Shown piece after piece: positions 34,593 through 42,705 of a DNA stretch of 64,000 nt. Under the pieces are notes generated by a model. It saw nothing but the letters and a program-made list of their open reading frames with translations, had not been told where the DNA came from and did no database searches. The DNA lies in the NCBI RefSeq assembly GCF_004138335.1, contig NZ_RYFW01000004.1, forward strand, positions 62,001 to 126,000, written 5' to 3'. A program made the position numbers and the translations under genes. This DNA is from Peristeroidobacter agariperforans (GTDB lineage: Bacteria > Pseudomonadota > Gammaproteobacteria > Steroidobacterales > Steroidobacteraceae). Position 1 is the stretch's first letter. Every line of letters starts with the position of its first letter.

Positions 34593-36008
34593 CTACAGCA
34601 CCTTGCCAGGATTCATGATGCCGTTCGGGTCAAGCGCCTGTTTGATGGCGCGCATGACTTCGATCGCGACCGGCGGCTCGTAGCGAACCAGTTCCTCGCG
34701 CTTGAGCCTGCCGATGCCGTGCTCGGCGCTGATGCTGCCGCCATAGCGCGCGATCAGATCGTGCACTGCCCGGTTAATGTTCGGCGCCAGTCGCAAAAAC
34801 GATTCATCGTCGCTGTCGATCGGGCGGCTGATATTGAAGTGCAGGTTGCCGTCCCCCAGGTGGCCGTAGGAAACAATCCGACCTTTCGGCGATATGTTCC
34901 GCACCAGCTGGGAAGCCTCGACGATGAACCGCGGCAACTCGCTGGTGGTCACGGATACGTCGTGTTTGATGCTGGCGCCGATGTGCCGCTGGGCTTCGGG
35001 AATCGTTTCTCGCAGCCTCCAGAACATTTCACGCTGCGCTTCGCTCGAGGCGAGCGCGGCGTCCGAAATCTCCCCTTGTTCCATCGCGGCGGCCAGCTCG
35101 GCCTCGATGGCCTCGCGCATCGATTCAGCCTGGCGACCCATGCCGATCTCCAGCAGCACGTACCAGTCGTGACGCTGGTCGAGGGGATTGGCCGTGTTTG
35201 GAATATATTCGAGCACCAGTTCCAGCGCGGTGCGCGGGATCAGCTCGAACGTCGATACGGCGTCGCCCGTGAATGTGCGCAGCCGGGAAAGTAACGAAAC
35301 GGCACGCTGTGGATCGGTGAGGCCGACGAAAGCTGTGACATTGGACGCGGGTCGAGAAAACAGTTTGCAGGCCGCTGCCGTGATGACGCCGAGTGTGCCT
35401 TCGGCGCCCAGGAATAGATTGCGCAGGTCATACCCGGTGTTGTCCTTGCGCAGCGGCTTGAGGCTGTCGAGAACGCGGCCATCGGGCAGGACGACTTCGA
35501 GGCCGAGAATCAGGTCTCGCATCATCCCGTAGCGGAGCACGGCGGTACCGCCGGCGTTCGTCGAGAGATTGCCGCCGAGCTGGCAAGATCCTTCCGAGCC
35601 CAGGCTCATGGGGAACAAACGATCGACCGAGGCCGCCGCTGCCTGCACTTCCGCCAGCACACAGCCTGCTTCGGCGATCATGGTGTAGTTCAAGGGATCG
35701 ATGGCGCGGATCCGGCGCATTCGTGCGAGCGACAGCACGATCTGCGAACCATCCTCGCTCGGCGTTGCCCCACCGCAATAACCGGTGTTCCCGCCCACCG
35801 GCACCACGCCGACGCGCGCCTCGTTACACATCCGCATGATGGCTGACACTTGTTCGGTGCTGTCCGGCCGCAGCACCAGAGGTGTGGCGCCCCGATACAG
35901 TTTGCGATGGTCGACGAGGAAGGGCTCGATATCCGCCGCTTGTTCGAGATAGCCCTGCGGACCGACAGCGCGGCGGAGGTCGGCGAGCAGGGAGCTGTTG
36001 ATGCTCAT
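34593..36008 (-). CDS. FAD-linked 2-hydroxyacid dehydrogenase (GlcD-like)
   Basis: A 471-residue flavoprotein of the VAO/PCMH family. The FAD domain (about 1-220) shows PVGGNTGYCGGATP, EAGCVLAEVQAAA, LGSEGSCQLGGNLSTNAGG and GYDLRNLFLGAEGTLGVIT. The C-terminal FAD-oxidase domain ends with HLGDGNLHFNISRP and SAEHGIGRLKREEL. This layout fits D-lactate, glycolate or D-2-hydroxyglutarate dehydrogenases. The exact substrate is open. It is divergent from the D-amino-acid PLP enzyme gene, with 52 bases between starts. Confidence 0.88.
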   Translation of the reverse strand: MSINSSLLADLRRAVGPQGYLEQAADIEPFLVDHRKLYRGATPLVLRPDSTEQVSAIMRMCNEARVGVVPVGGNTGYCGGATPSEDGSQIVLSLARMRRIRAIDPLNYTMIAEAGCVLAEVQAAAASVDRLFPMSLGSEGSCQLGGNLSTNAGGTAVLRYGMMRDLILGLEVVLPDGRVLDSLKPLRKDNTGYDLRNLFLGAEGTLGVITAAACKLFSRPASNVTAFVGLTDPQRAVSLLSRLRTFTGDAVSTFELIPRTALELVLEYIPNTANPLDQRHDWYVLLEIGMGRQAESMREAIEAELAAAMEQGEISDAALASSEAQREMFWRLRETIPEAQRHIGASIKHDVSVTTSELPRFIVEASQLVRNISPKGRIVSYGHLGDGNLHFNISRPIDSDDESFLRLAPNINRAVHDLIARYGGSISAEHGIGRLKREELVRYEPPVAIEVMRAIKQALDPNGIMNPGKVL

Positions 36009-36060
36009 GAGGTAAGCTTAACTCCAATGGCCCATCTTCGCCGCGCCCCGGGAACGACCG

Positions 36061-37197
36061 ATGCTGGATGACGTGCGCTTACATCAGGCCCTGATCGGGC
36101 AAAGCGGCTCTCGAGCCGAGCTCAGTACACCGGTGCTGGTCGTCGATCGCGACGCCCTGGATAGAAACATCCGCCGGATGGCCGACCTGGCCCGCCAGCA
36201 CGGCGTGGCCCTGCGGCCGCACGCCAAAACTCATAAGAGCGTCGACATTGCCAAGTTGCAGATCGCCGCCGGCGCGGTGGGCGTGTGCTGCGCGAAGCTC
36301 GGCGAGGCGGAGGCGCTCGCGGAGGGTGGGATTGAATCCATCTTGATCACCTCGCCGGTGGTTGCGGTTCCAGCGCTGGCGCGTTTGAACGCGTTGAACG
36401 AGCGGATTCGTGATCTGGCCGTGGTGGTCGATAACCCGGCGAACGTCGCGGCGCTGGCGCCGGTGGTTACGCGGCCGCTCAATGTGCTGATCGATATCGA
36501 TCCAGGGATTCACCGCACTGGCGTGCCGTCTGCGGCTGCGGCGGTCGAGCTTTTCAAGATCATCCGTGGGCACAAGAATCTCCGCTATCGTGGTGTGCAG
36601 ATGTACTGCAGCCGGCAGCAGCACATCGCCAGCTACCAAGAGCGGGCCGATGCGATGCGCGAGCGCACGGGTTATTTGAAATCTGTCATCGCGGAATTGA
36701 AGGCGCAGGGCGGGGCGCCTGAAGTGGTTACCGGTGCTGGCACCGGAACGCATCACATCGACGCATCGCTCGGCGTGTTCAATGAATGGCAGGTCGGTTC
36801 GTATGTGTTCATGGATCGGCAGTACGCCGAATGCGATCTGGCGGATCGGCCGGCGGTTCCTTACGAATATTCCCTGTTCGTGGATGCGAGAGTCGTGAGC
36901 GCCAATACACCTGGCCGGGCGACGATCGACGCCGGCTATAAGGCGTTTGCTACGGACGGCGGAGTGCCGGTGGTGCTGAGTGGGGCGCCGAAGGGGAGTG
37001 TGTATCAGTTCATGGGCGACGAGCATGGTGGCATCGTCGATCCGGCTTCGAAGCATGTCTGGACGATCGGGGACAGCGTGCGGTTGGCTGCGCCTCACTG
37101 CGATCCGACGGTGAATCTATACGATTCGTATCATGTCGTGAGTGGGGAGACGCTGGTTGCGATCTGGCCTGTTGGGGCTCGCGGTCGCTCGCGCTGA
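36061..37197 (+). CDS. DSD1-type PLP enzyme (D-threonine aldolase / D-serine dehydratase-like)
   Basis: A 378-residue fold-type III PLP enzyme. The PLP lysine is in LRPHAKTHKS near residue 59. GTGTHHID, DAGYKAF and the metal-binding APHCDPTVNLYD near 345-356 (His and Cys of the Zn/Mn site) are present, as in D-threonine aldolase and eukaryotic-type D-serine dehydratase. It would act on a D-3-hydroxy-amino acid. Adjacency to a hydroxyacid dehydrogenase hints at a shared catabolic route, but this is inference. Confidence 0.88.
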   Translation: MLDDVRLHQALIGQSGSRAELSTPVLVVDRDALDRNIRRMADLARQHGVALRPHAKTHKSVDIAKLQIAAGAVGVCCAKLGEAEALAEGGIESILITSPVVAVPALARLNALNERIRDLAVVVDNPANVAALAPVVTRPLNVLIDIDPGIHRTGVPSAAAAVELFKIIRGHKNLRYRGVQMYCSRQQHIASYQERADAMRERTGYLKSVIAELKAQGGAPEVVTGAGTGTHHIDASLGVFNEWQVGSYVFMDRQYAECDLADRPAVPYEYSLFVDARVVSANTPGRATIDAGYKAFATDGGVPVVLSGAPKGSVYQFMGDEHGGIVDPASKHVWTIGDSVRLAAPHCDPTVNLYDSYHVVSGETLVAIWPVGARGRSR

Positions 37198-37435
37198 TTG
37201 CGCTTACGCGTGATGCGGTAAGAGGCGTCGGTGGCCTGCAGCGCTGGGTGCGGTCTAGTTTGGCGTCGCTGTCGGAGGCGTGGTGGTCTGCGGCGCCGGG
37301 AACGTCCTAGGTCTTCCCGGCACCGTGCTCCCCGTCACTCGCGCTATCGCGCGGATTCCTTGGGTCCCGTCCCTGGGCGCACTGCTCCGGCGAGGTCCCT
37401 CTCGTCCGAGCACGCAGTTGCGGCCGCCGGGTAAC

Positions 37436-37518
37436 GTCACCGCGGTTCGGTCGAGCAGATCTCTGTTGCGAGTTAGTGATGTCACCGCAGTTCGATCGGG
37501 CAGCTCTCTGTCGCGAGT
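37436..37518. repeat. Two imperfect 38-bp direct repeats, 45-bp period
   Basis: 37436-37473 and 37481-37518 match at 33 of 38 positions, with the core pattern GTCACCGC..TTCG.TCG..CAG and CTCTGT.GCGAGT. They lie in the non-coding stretch 37198-37727. In one frame they give a repeated PDRTAVT/LDRTAVT peptide, but no family or ribosome-binding site supports translation. Confidence 0.7.
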
Positions 37519-37601
37519 CGTCGCGAAGACGACTCGAGCGATCGTTAGAGCGCGGTAGCCGCGACCGCAGGTCGCCCGTCCGACTTCGCAGCTGACGTCT
37601 C

Positions 37602-37716
37602 GGCGACGCGAACCACGGACGTCTCTGGCACCAACTTGAGTTGGGTCACTGCCGGCGACGCGGACCACTGACGGCTCTGGCACCGACTTGAGTTGGGTCA
37701 TTGCCGGCGACGCGGC
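37602..37716. repeat. 52-bp tandem repeat, about 2.2 copies
   Basis: Two full units (37602-37653, 37654-37705) match at 47 of 52 positions, and a third partial unit starts at 37706 (GGCGACGCGG). Each unit holds a small dyad (CCAACTTGAGTTGG, with arms CCAACT/AGTTGG in the first copy). The rest of 37198-37727 holds no gene that I can support. Confidence 0.75.
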
Positions 37717-37727
37717 TACCGAGCCTC

Positions 37728-38153
37728 TTACTCCGAAGCATCACCACCGCCCGCAAAGGCCCGCAGCTCCTGCGCCGACAGAGCGTAACTCTCAACGACC
37801 CGGCCGCCCTCGAGCACACACCCAAAGCTGCGAGCCGGCCCATCGCCAGGCTTGGCGACAAAGGGCCTGGCGGTTCCGCCGATCAAATGCTGGGTTCCGG
37901 AGCGCTCATCGACCGTGACATCGAATCGATACCGCAGCTCGAACACTTTCGTATCGAGCAGATGTTTCTGGCAGAACAGCCGAGGACAAATCCGAGCCGC
38001 GTCCTCGCCTTCGATGGGATCGCAGCCCTTCACGACCACCATCTTCTTCGACCGCAGCAGTTCCGGCTCCTCCAGATTGCCGAGCAGCCAGAACAGCCCG
38101 GAGAGGGCGATACCGAAGACTCCAGCGAAGATGGCGAGGCGTAGCGGCAGCAT
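37728..38153 (-). CDS. Small membrane-anchored protein of unknown function
   Basis: A 141-residue protein with an N-terminal helix (LAIFAGVFGIALSGLFWLLG) as an uncleaved anchor, then a soluble domain with two cysteines near residues 56-61 (ICPRLFC) and a third in FGCVLEGG. No family is recognised. It lies 12 bases downstream of the cyclopropane synthase gene on the same strand and ends close to the tandem repeats. It may be the last gene of the lipid/photolyase block. Confidence 0.6.
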   Translation of the reverse strand: MLPLRLAIFAGVFGIALSGLFWLLGNLEEPELLRSKKMVVVKGCDPIEGEDAARICPRLFCQKHLLDTKVFELRYRFDVTVDERSGTQHLIGGTARPFVAKPGDGPARSFGCVLEGGRVVESYALSAQELRAFAGGGDASE

Positions 38154-38165
38154 GTGCCGCCAACT

Positions 38166-39425
38166 TTAACCGCGCCAGCCCGGCTTCACCATCAACATGT
38201 GCACGTCACCGAGCTGCCGCTCGGCGAAGCCGCCTTCGCAATAGCAGAGGTAGTAGTCCCACAGGCGGATGAACTCCTCGGGATAGCCGAGCGCGCGTAC
38301 CTTGCCGATGTTGGCGAAGAAGTTCTCCCGCCACATGCGGAGCGTCGTCGCGTAGTGCGGGCCGATGTCTTCGAGGTGATAGACCTTCATGTCCGTGGAG
38401 CGCGTCACCGCATCGGTGATGGCCGTGACGCAGGGGATGAAGCTGCCGGGGAACACGAAGCGCTGGATGAAATCCACGCTCTTCAGTGCATCGTCGTAGA
38501 TCTGATCCTGGATCGTAATGGCCTGGATCAGCATGGCGCCGTTCGGCTTGAGCAGTGAGGCGCACTTCGCGATGTAGGTGTCCAGGAACTGATGGCCGAC
38601 CGCCTCGATCATCTCGATGGATACGAGCTTGTCGTATTGGCCCGTGAGATCGCGGTAATCGTCCAGCCGCAGATCGATTCGCTCACTCAAGCCTTCAGCC
38701 GCCACGCGCTCCTTGGCCAGCGCGTACTGCTCCTTGGAGATCGTGGTCGTCGTGACACGGCAGCCATATTTCTTCGCCGCGTAGATCGCAAGGCCGCCCC
38801 AGCCGGTGCCGATCTCCACCAGATGATCGGATGGCTTCAACTGCAGCTTGCGACAAACCGCCTCGAACTTCGCGAGTGAGGCTTCCTGCAGCGTCGCTTC
38901 GGGCGCTTCGAAGATGCCGCACGAGTACGCCATCGTGTCGTCGAGGAACAGTTGGAAGAAATCGTTGCCCAGGTCGTAGTGAGCCGCGATGTTCTTGCGG
39001 CTGCCGTCCTTGGAGTTGCGGTTCATCCAATGGAAGATCCGTCGCAAGGGCGAGGTGAGGAATGCCAGGCCGCCTTCCATGTCCTGCATGATCTCGCGGT
39101 TCAACACCATGATACGCACGAGCGAGACCAGGTCGTCGCTGCGCCAGTGGCCGTGAATATAAGCCTCGCCCGCGCCCGTCGTGCCGCCGAACGCGGCGTC
39201 GGCCCAGAACTGGGGGTGGACGACTTCCACCGTCGCAGACAACGAGCACTCGGGCGTGTGCTTGCCGAAGCGGTGCACCTGGCCGGCTTCGACAACGGCG
39301 ATCTCGCCGTGCTTCAGATGTTGCAACTGGCCGAGCAGCGCGTTGCGGCCGGTCCGCTGCAGCCACGAGTCGTTCGCGACCAGGGCGGGCGTATCGGGGA
39401 GGATCGACGGTCTTGCTGTTGTCAT
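38166..39425 (-). CDS. cfa: Cyclopropane-fatty-acyl-phospholipid synthase
   Basis: A 419-residue SAM-dependent lipid methyltransferase. A substrate/lipid-binding N-terminal domain (about 1-125) precedes IAAHYDLGNDFFQLFLDD, MAYSCGIFE, the SAM motif VEIGTGWGGLAIYAA, SIEMIEAVGH and the C-terminal DYYLCYCEGGFAER. It methylenates unsaturated phospholipid acyl chains in the inner membrane; relatives can make methyl-branched or furan precursors instead. The start at 39425 overlaps the DUF1365 stop (ATGA), so the two are coupled. The ATG at 39476 would extend into the neighbour and is rejected. Confidence 0.9.
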   Translation of the reverse strand: MTTARPSILPDTPALVANDSWLQRTGRNALLGQLQHLKHGEIAVVEAGQVHRFGKHTPECSLSATVEVVHPQFWADAAFGGTTGAGEAYIHGHWRSDDLVSLVRIMVLNREIMQDMEGGLAFLTSPLRRIFHWMNRNSKDGSRKNIAAHYDLGNDFFQLFLDDTMAYSCGIFEAPEATLQEASLAKFEAVCRKLQLKPSDHLVEIGTGWGGLAIYAAKKYGCRVTTTTISKEQYALAKERVAAEGLSERIDLRLDDYRDLTGQYDKLVSIEMIEAVGHQFLDTYIAKCASLLKPNGAMLIQAITIQDQIYDDALKSVDFIQRFVFPGSFIPCVTAITDAVTRSTDMKVYHLEDIGPHYATTLRMWRENFFANIGKVRALGYPEEFIRLWDYYLCYCEGGFAERQLGDVHMLMVKPGWRG

Positions 39426-40234
39426 GGCGTCACGGTCCACTTCGGATGAGTGAAGAATGGCGTGCGTCGGAACCACAGGCGCAGGGCCTGCCAGTAAATC
39501 GCACCGGAAATTTTGGCGGTCATGAGCGGATATCGGTACAGCACGCGCGCGAGCGCGGCACTGGAGATTTCCTCTCGTTGCAGCGTGAGCGTGGCGTCGA
39601 ACACGCGGCGGGTGTGCCCGTCCTTCTGCTGCAGGTTGTCCATGTGAATGCGCAGTTGCTCGCCCGGCACGCTCAGGCGCCAGTCGTAGCTCATGTCCAT
39701 GGGCCAGAACGGCGAGACGTGGAATTCCTTGCCGAACTCGAAGCGCATCACGCTGTCATTGCGCGTCGCCGATGCGACCGGCAGGACGTACGCATGTCGT
39801 TCCTTCCACGGCGTGTTGGTGATCTCGGCGAGGATGGTTTGAACTTTCGTGCCGCTGCTGTCGAAGCAGTAGTAGAACGACACCGGATTGAAGATGTAAC
39901 CGAAGTAGCGCATGTGCGTGAGCATGCGGATCGGCCCATCCGGGCGGCGACCGGTCTGCGCGGTGACCGTGCGACGCACGGCTTCGTCGAGGCTCAGTTC
40001 GTCGCCGCCATCATGACTATCGGTATCGTCGCCGTCATTGAGCGTCTGGTGATAGTCGGAACGTTGGAAGCGCGCGAGTGCGGGTCGGCGCGCCGACCAG
40101 CCCCAGTGCGAATCGAACAAGTGCGGCAGTTCAGCCAGGTCCAGATACATCATGAACAGTTCGTAGCGGAACTGATGACCGGACGGTTCGTGACGGCGGT
40201 GACGGACCCAGCCGTTGTAGATGCAGCTTTCCAT
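39422..40234 (-). CDS. DUF1365-domain protein
   Basis: A 270-residue DUF1365 protein: CIYNGWVRHRRHEPSGHQF, LFMMYLDLAELP, MLTHMRYFGYIFNPVSFYYC and EVTNTPW-type ITNTPWKERHAYVLP. This family is found nearly always with an FAD-dependent amine-oxidase-like gene and a cyclopropane synthase gene, as here. Its reaction is unknown; a role in modified fatty acids is generally assumed from context. It is translationally coupled to the downstream cfa gene and follows the FAD oxidoreductase gene by 24 bases. Confidence 0.9.
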   Translation of the reverse strand: MESCIYNGWVRHRRHEPSGHQFRYELFMMYLDLAELPHLFDSHWGWSARRPALARFQRSDYHQTLNDGDDTDSHDGGDELSLDEAVRRTVTAQTGRRPDGPIRMLTHMRYFGYIFNPVSFYYCFDSSGTKVQTILAEITNTPWKERHAYVLPVASATRNDSVMRFEFGKEFHVSPFWPMDMSYDWRLSVPGEQLRIHMDNLQQKDGHTRRVFDATLTLQREEISSAALARVLYRYPLMTAKISGAIYWQALRLWFRRTPFFTHPKWTVTP

Positions 40235-40258
40235 GTGTGCTCGCGGCTGTTGCCGCTA

Positions 40259-41563
40259 TCAGGCGACGCTCGCCGTGACCGGCTGAGCTTGCGATTCTGG
40301 GATGGCCTCGCCGCGCGCCGTGAGATCCCACTGAAAGTGCTCGAGCGCGCGCATCGCTGTGACGACGCCGTCCTCGTGAAATCCATAGCGCCAATATGCG
40401 CCGCAGAAGTAGGTGCGACGAACGCCATTCACTTCGCGATGCCGGGCTTGAGCGGCCACGCCCTGGGGCAAATAAACCGGGTGGTGATAGGCGATGCGCT
40501 GAATGATCTTGCTCGGGTCGATCGCGTCCGCGTGATTCAGCGTGACCAGGAACCTGGTCGGCGCATCCAGCGTCTGCAGGATGTTCATGTCGTACGTCAG
40601 CGCGACCGGCTGCTGCGGATTCTTCAGCGCGTGATAGTTCCAGGCAGCGCGAGCGAGCGGACGACGCGGCAGTAGCGATGTGTCGGTGTGCAGGATCGCT
40701 TCGTTCGCAGCGTACGGAAATGCCTTCAACACTTCCCGCTCGGCGGGCGAGGGATCGCTCAGCATGTCGAGCGCCTGATCGCTGTGGCACGCGATGAAGA
40801 TGTGATCGAAGCGGTGTACTGCGCCCTTGTTCGTGCACACCTCGACTTCATGCGTCCGACGACGGATGCTTTCGATCGGCGTCGACAGCCGCACGTCGGC
40901 CTTCATCGACGCCATCAGCTTGCGCACATATTCACGCGAGCCGCCTTTCACGGCCTGCCACTGCGGGCGGTTGTCGATGTTCAAGAAGCCGTGGCGCTCG
41001 AAGAAATCTACGAAGAAGCGCGCCGGGAACGACAGCATCGCATCGGCCTCGGCGGACCAGATCGCGCGGCCCATGGGCAGGATGTAGCGCTCGGCGAACG
41101 ACGCGGAGTAACCGTTGGCGCGCAGGTAGTCGCTCAACGTCAGTTTGTTGTCGTTGGTCTTCAGCAGCGCGCGCGATTCGCGATTGAAGCGCAGGATGTC
41201 GTAGATCATGCGCAGGAACGACGGGCTCACGATGTTCGAGCGCTGCGCGAACAATGCGTTCAACGACGTGCCGTTGTACTCCAGGCCGGTACGCTCACAG
41301 CGCAGGCTGAAGCTCATGTTCGAGGGCTGCCACTCCACGTCGAGCTCGCGGAGCATCGCGATGAAGTTCGGATAGGTCCAGTCGTTGAAGACGATGAAGC
41401 CGGTGTCGACGGCGTACTGCTTGCCCTGCCAGTCGACGTCGATGGTGTTGGTGTGTCCGCCGGGATAGTTGCCCGCTTCGAACACCGTGACCTCGTGCTG
41501 CCGGCTCAGCCGCCAGGCTGCATAGAGGCCTGCTATTCCCGCGCCGATGACTCCAATGCGCAT
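40259..41563 (-). CDS. FAD-dependent oxidoreductase (amine-oxidase superfamily)
   Basis: A 434-residue flavoprotein. The dinucleotide motif GVIGAGIAGLYAAWRLS and VTVFEAGNYPGGHTNT lie at residues 3-38. Later parts include DTGFIVFNDWTYPNF and FFCGAYW-like YFCGAYWRYGFHEDG with FAD contact at the C-terminus. It belongs to the branch that accompanies DUF1365 and cyclopropane synthase genes and is thought to oxidise or desaturate modified acyl chains. The precise substrate is not known. Confidence 0.87.
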   Translation of the reverse strand: MRIGVIGAGIAGLYAAWRLSRQHEVTVFEAGNYPGGHTNTIDVDWQGKQYAVDTGFIVFNDWTYPNFIAMLRELDVEWQPSNMSFSLRCERTGLEYNGTSLNALFAQRSNIVSPSFLRMIYDILRFNRESRALLKTNDNKLTLSDYLRANGYSASFAERYILPMGRAIWSAEADAMLSFPARFFVDFFERHGFLNIDNRPQWQAVKGGSREYVRKLMASMKADVRLSTPIESIRRRTHEVEVCTNKGAVHRFDHIFIACHSDQALDMLSDPSPAEREVLKAFPYAANEAILHTDTSLLPRRPLARAAWNYHALKNPQQPVALTYDMNILQTLDAPTRFLVTLNHADAIDPSKIIQRIAYHHPVYLPQGVAAQARHREVNGVRRTYFCGAYWRYGFHEDGVVTAMRALEHFQWDLTARGEAIPESQAQPVTASVA

Positions 41564-41601
41564 GATGGTTCCTTACCCGGTAAATGGTGAGATGCTTGTT
41601 G

Positions 41602-42642
41602 TTAGTTGGCTTCGGGGCGCATGCGAGTGCGCGCGTCGCGCACCTCACGCGGCACCGGCTTGAGATCCCAGACGATGCCGAACAGCGCCAGCACGCGCAG
41701 CCCGTAGTACGTCAGGTCGATCTCCCACCAATAGAACCCCTGTCGCGTCGAGACGGGATAGTGATGGTGGTTGTTGTGCCAGCCTTCGCCGAAAGTGAGC
41801 AGGGCGAGCCACAGGTTGTTGCGGCTGTCGTCCGGGGTCTCGTAACGGCGCTTGCCGAAACGATGACAGAGCGAGTTGATGGTGTAGGTCGCGTGATAAG
41901 TGACGACCGTCGAAACGAAGAAGCCCCACACCAGCATCTGCCAACGATTCGTGTGCAGTCCCGGTGCGACGTGCTCGAGCAGTGCGCCGAGGCCGAACAG
42001 GCCGCTTGCCAGCGCCACCGGCACCAGGATGTCGAAACGATCCAGCAGCTTCAGCTCGGGGAACTTCAGCAGGTCACGGACGCGAGACAGATCGGGCTGG
42101 AAGTGACGGCGCGACAGGAACCAGCCCATGTGGCTCCACAGGAAGCCGCGTTGCACCGGCGAGTGAACGTCTTGCTCGGTGTCGGAGAACGCGTGGTGAT
42201 GACGGTGGTGCGCAGCCCACCAGATCGGGCCGCGCTGCACGGCTGAAGCGCCGAGCAGAGCGAACACGAACTGGCCGGCGCGCGAAGTCTTGAACGAACG
42301 GTGCGAGAAGTAGCGATGGTAGAAGCCGGTGATCGCGAACATGCGAATCACGTACATGCCAATCGCAACAGCAACGGCAATCGGACTGACGCCAACAACG
42401 AACACAGCTACGCAAGCGATGTGCAGGCCGATGAACGGAATCACACGCAGCCAATCGACGTTGTCGATTTCGGCGTCGTCGTATTTGGCCAGGCCCGCGC
42501 GCACGTCGAGCCAGCTGGTCAGGCTGGTCAACAAGCTCGTCTCCGTCTTGTCGAAAGCGGCCGAGGCCCTTTCGACCCGCCCGTCAAAAGGCGTGACTTT
42601 TGCCGGGCTCGTCCGGGGCGCCGCTTCAGTGTGATTGCTCAT
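41602..42642 (-). CDS. Acyl-CoA delta-9-type fatty acid desaturase
   Basis: About 346 residues. It has several membrane helices and the three His boxes of class III desaturases: HRYFSHRSFK (HxxxxH), WAAHHRHHHAFS (HxxHH) and EGWHNNHHHYP (HxxHH). It introduces a double bond into acyl chains using a di-iron centre and electrons from a ferredoxin or cytochrome b5-type partner not seen here. The product could be the substrate of the downstream cyclopropane synthase. ATG 42642 gives the normal start; the extension to 42672 is not needed. Confidence 0.9.
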   Translation of the reverse strand: MSNHTEAAPRTSPAKVTPFDGRVERASAAFDKTETSLLTSLTSWLDVRAGLAKYDDAEIDNVDWLRVIPFIGLHIACVAVFVVGVSPIAVAVAIGMYVIRMFAITGFYHRYFSHRSFKTSRAGQFVFALLGASAVQRGPIWWAAHHRHHHAFSDTEQDVHSPVQRGFLWSHMGWFLSRRHFQPDLSRVRDLLKFPELKLLDRFDILVPVALASGLFGLGALLEHVAPGLHTNRWQMLVWGFFVSTVVTYHATYTINSLCHRFGKRRYETPDDSRNNLWLALLTFGEGWHNNHHHYPVSTRQGFYWWEIDLTYYGLRVLALFGIVWDLKPVPREVRDARTRMRPEAN

Positions 42643-42705
42643 GGTCGTGCATCCTCGGCGAGGATTTCGCACGATCGACGAGCTGTGGATTCAATCGCTA
42701 ATTCA

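Noticed and set aside
37255-37701. 148-residue open frame on the minus strand across the tandem repeats
   Set aside because: Its peptide repeats simply reflect the DNA repeats; no ribosome-binding site or family likeness.
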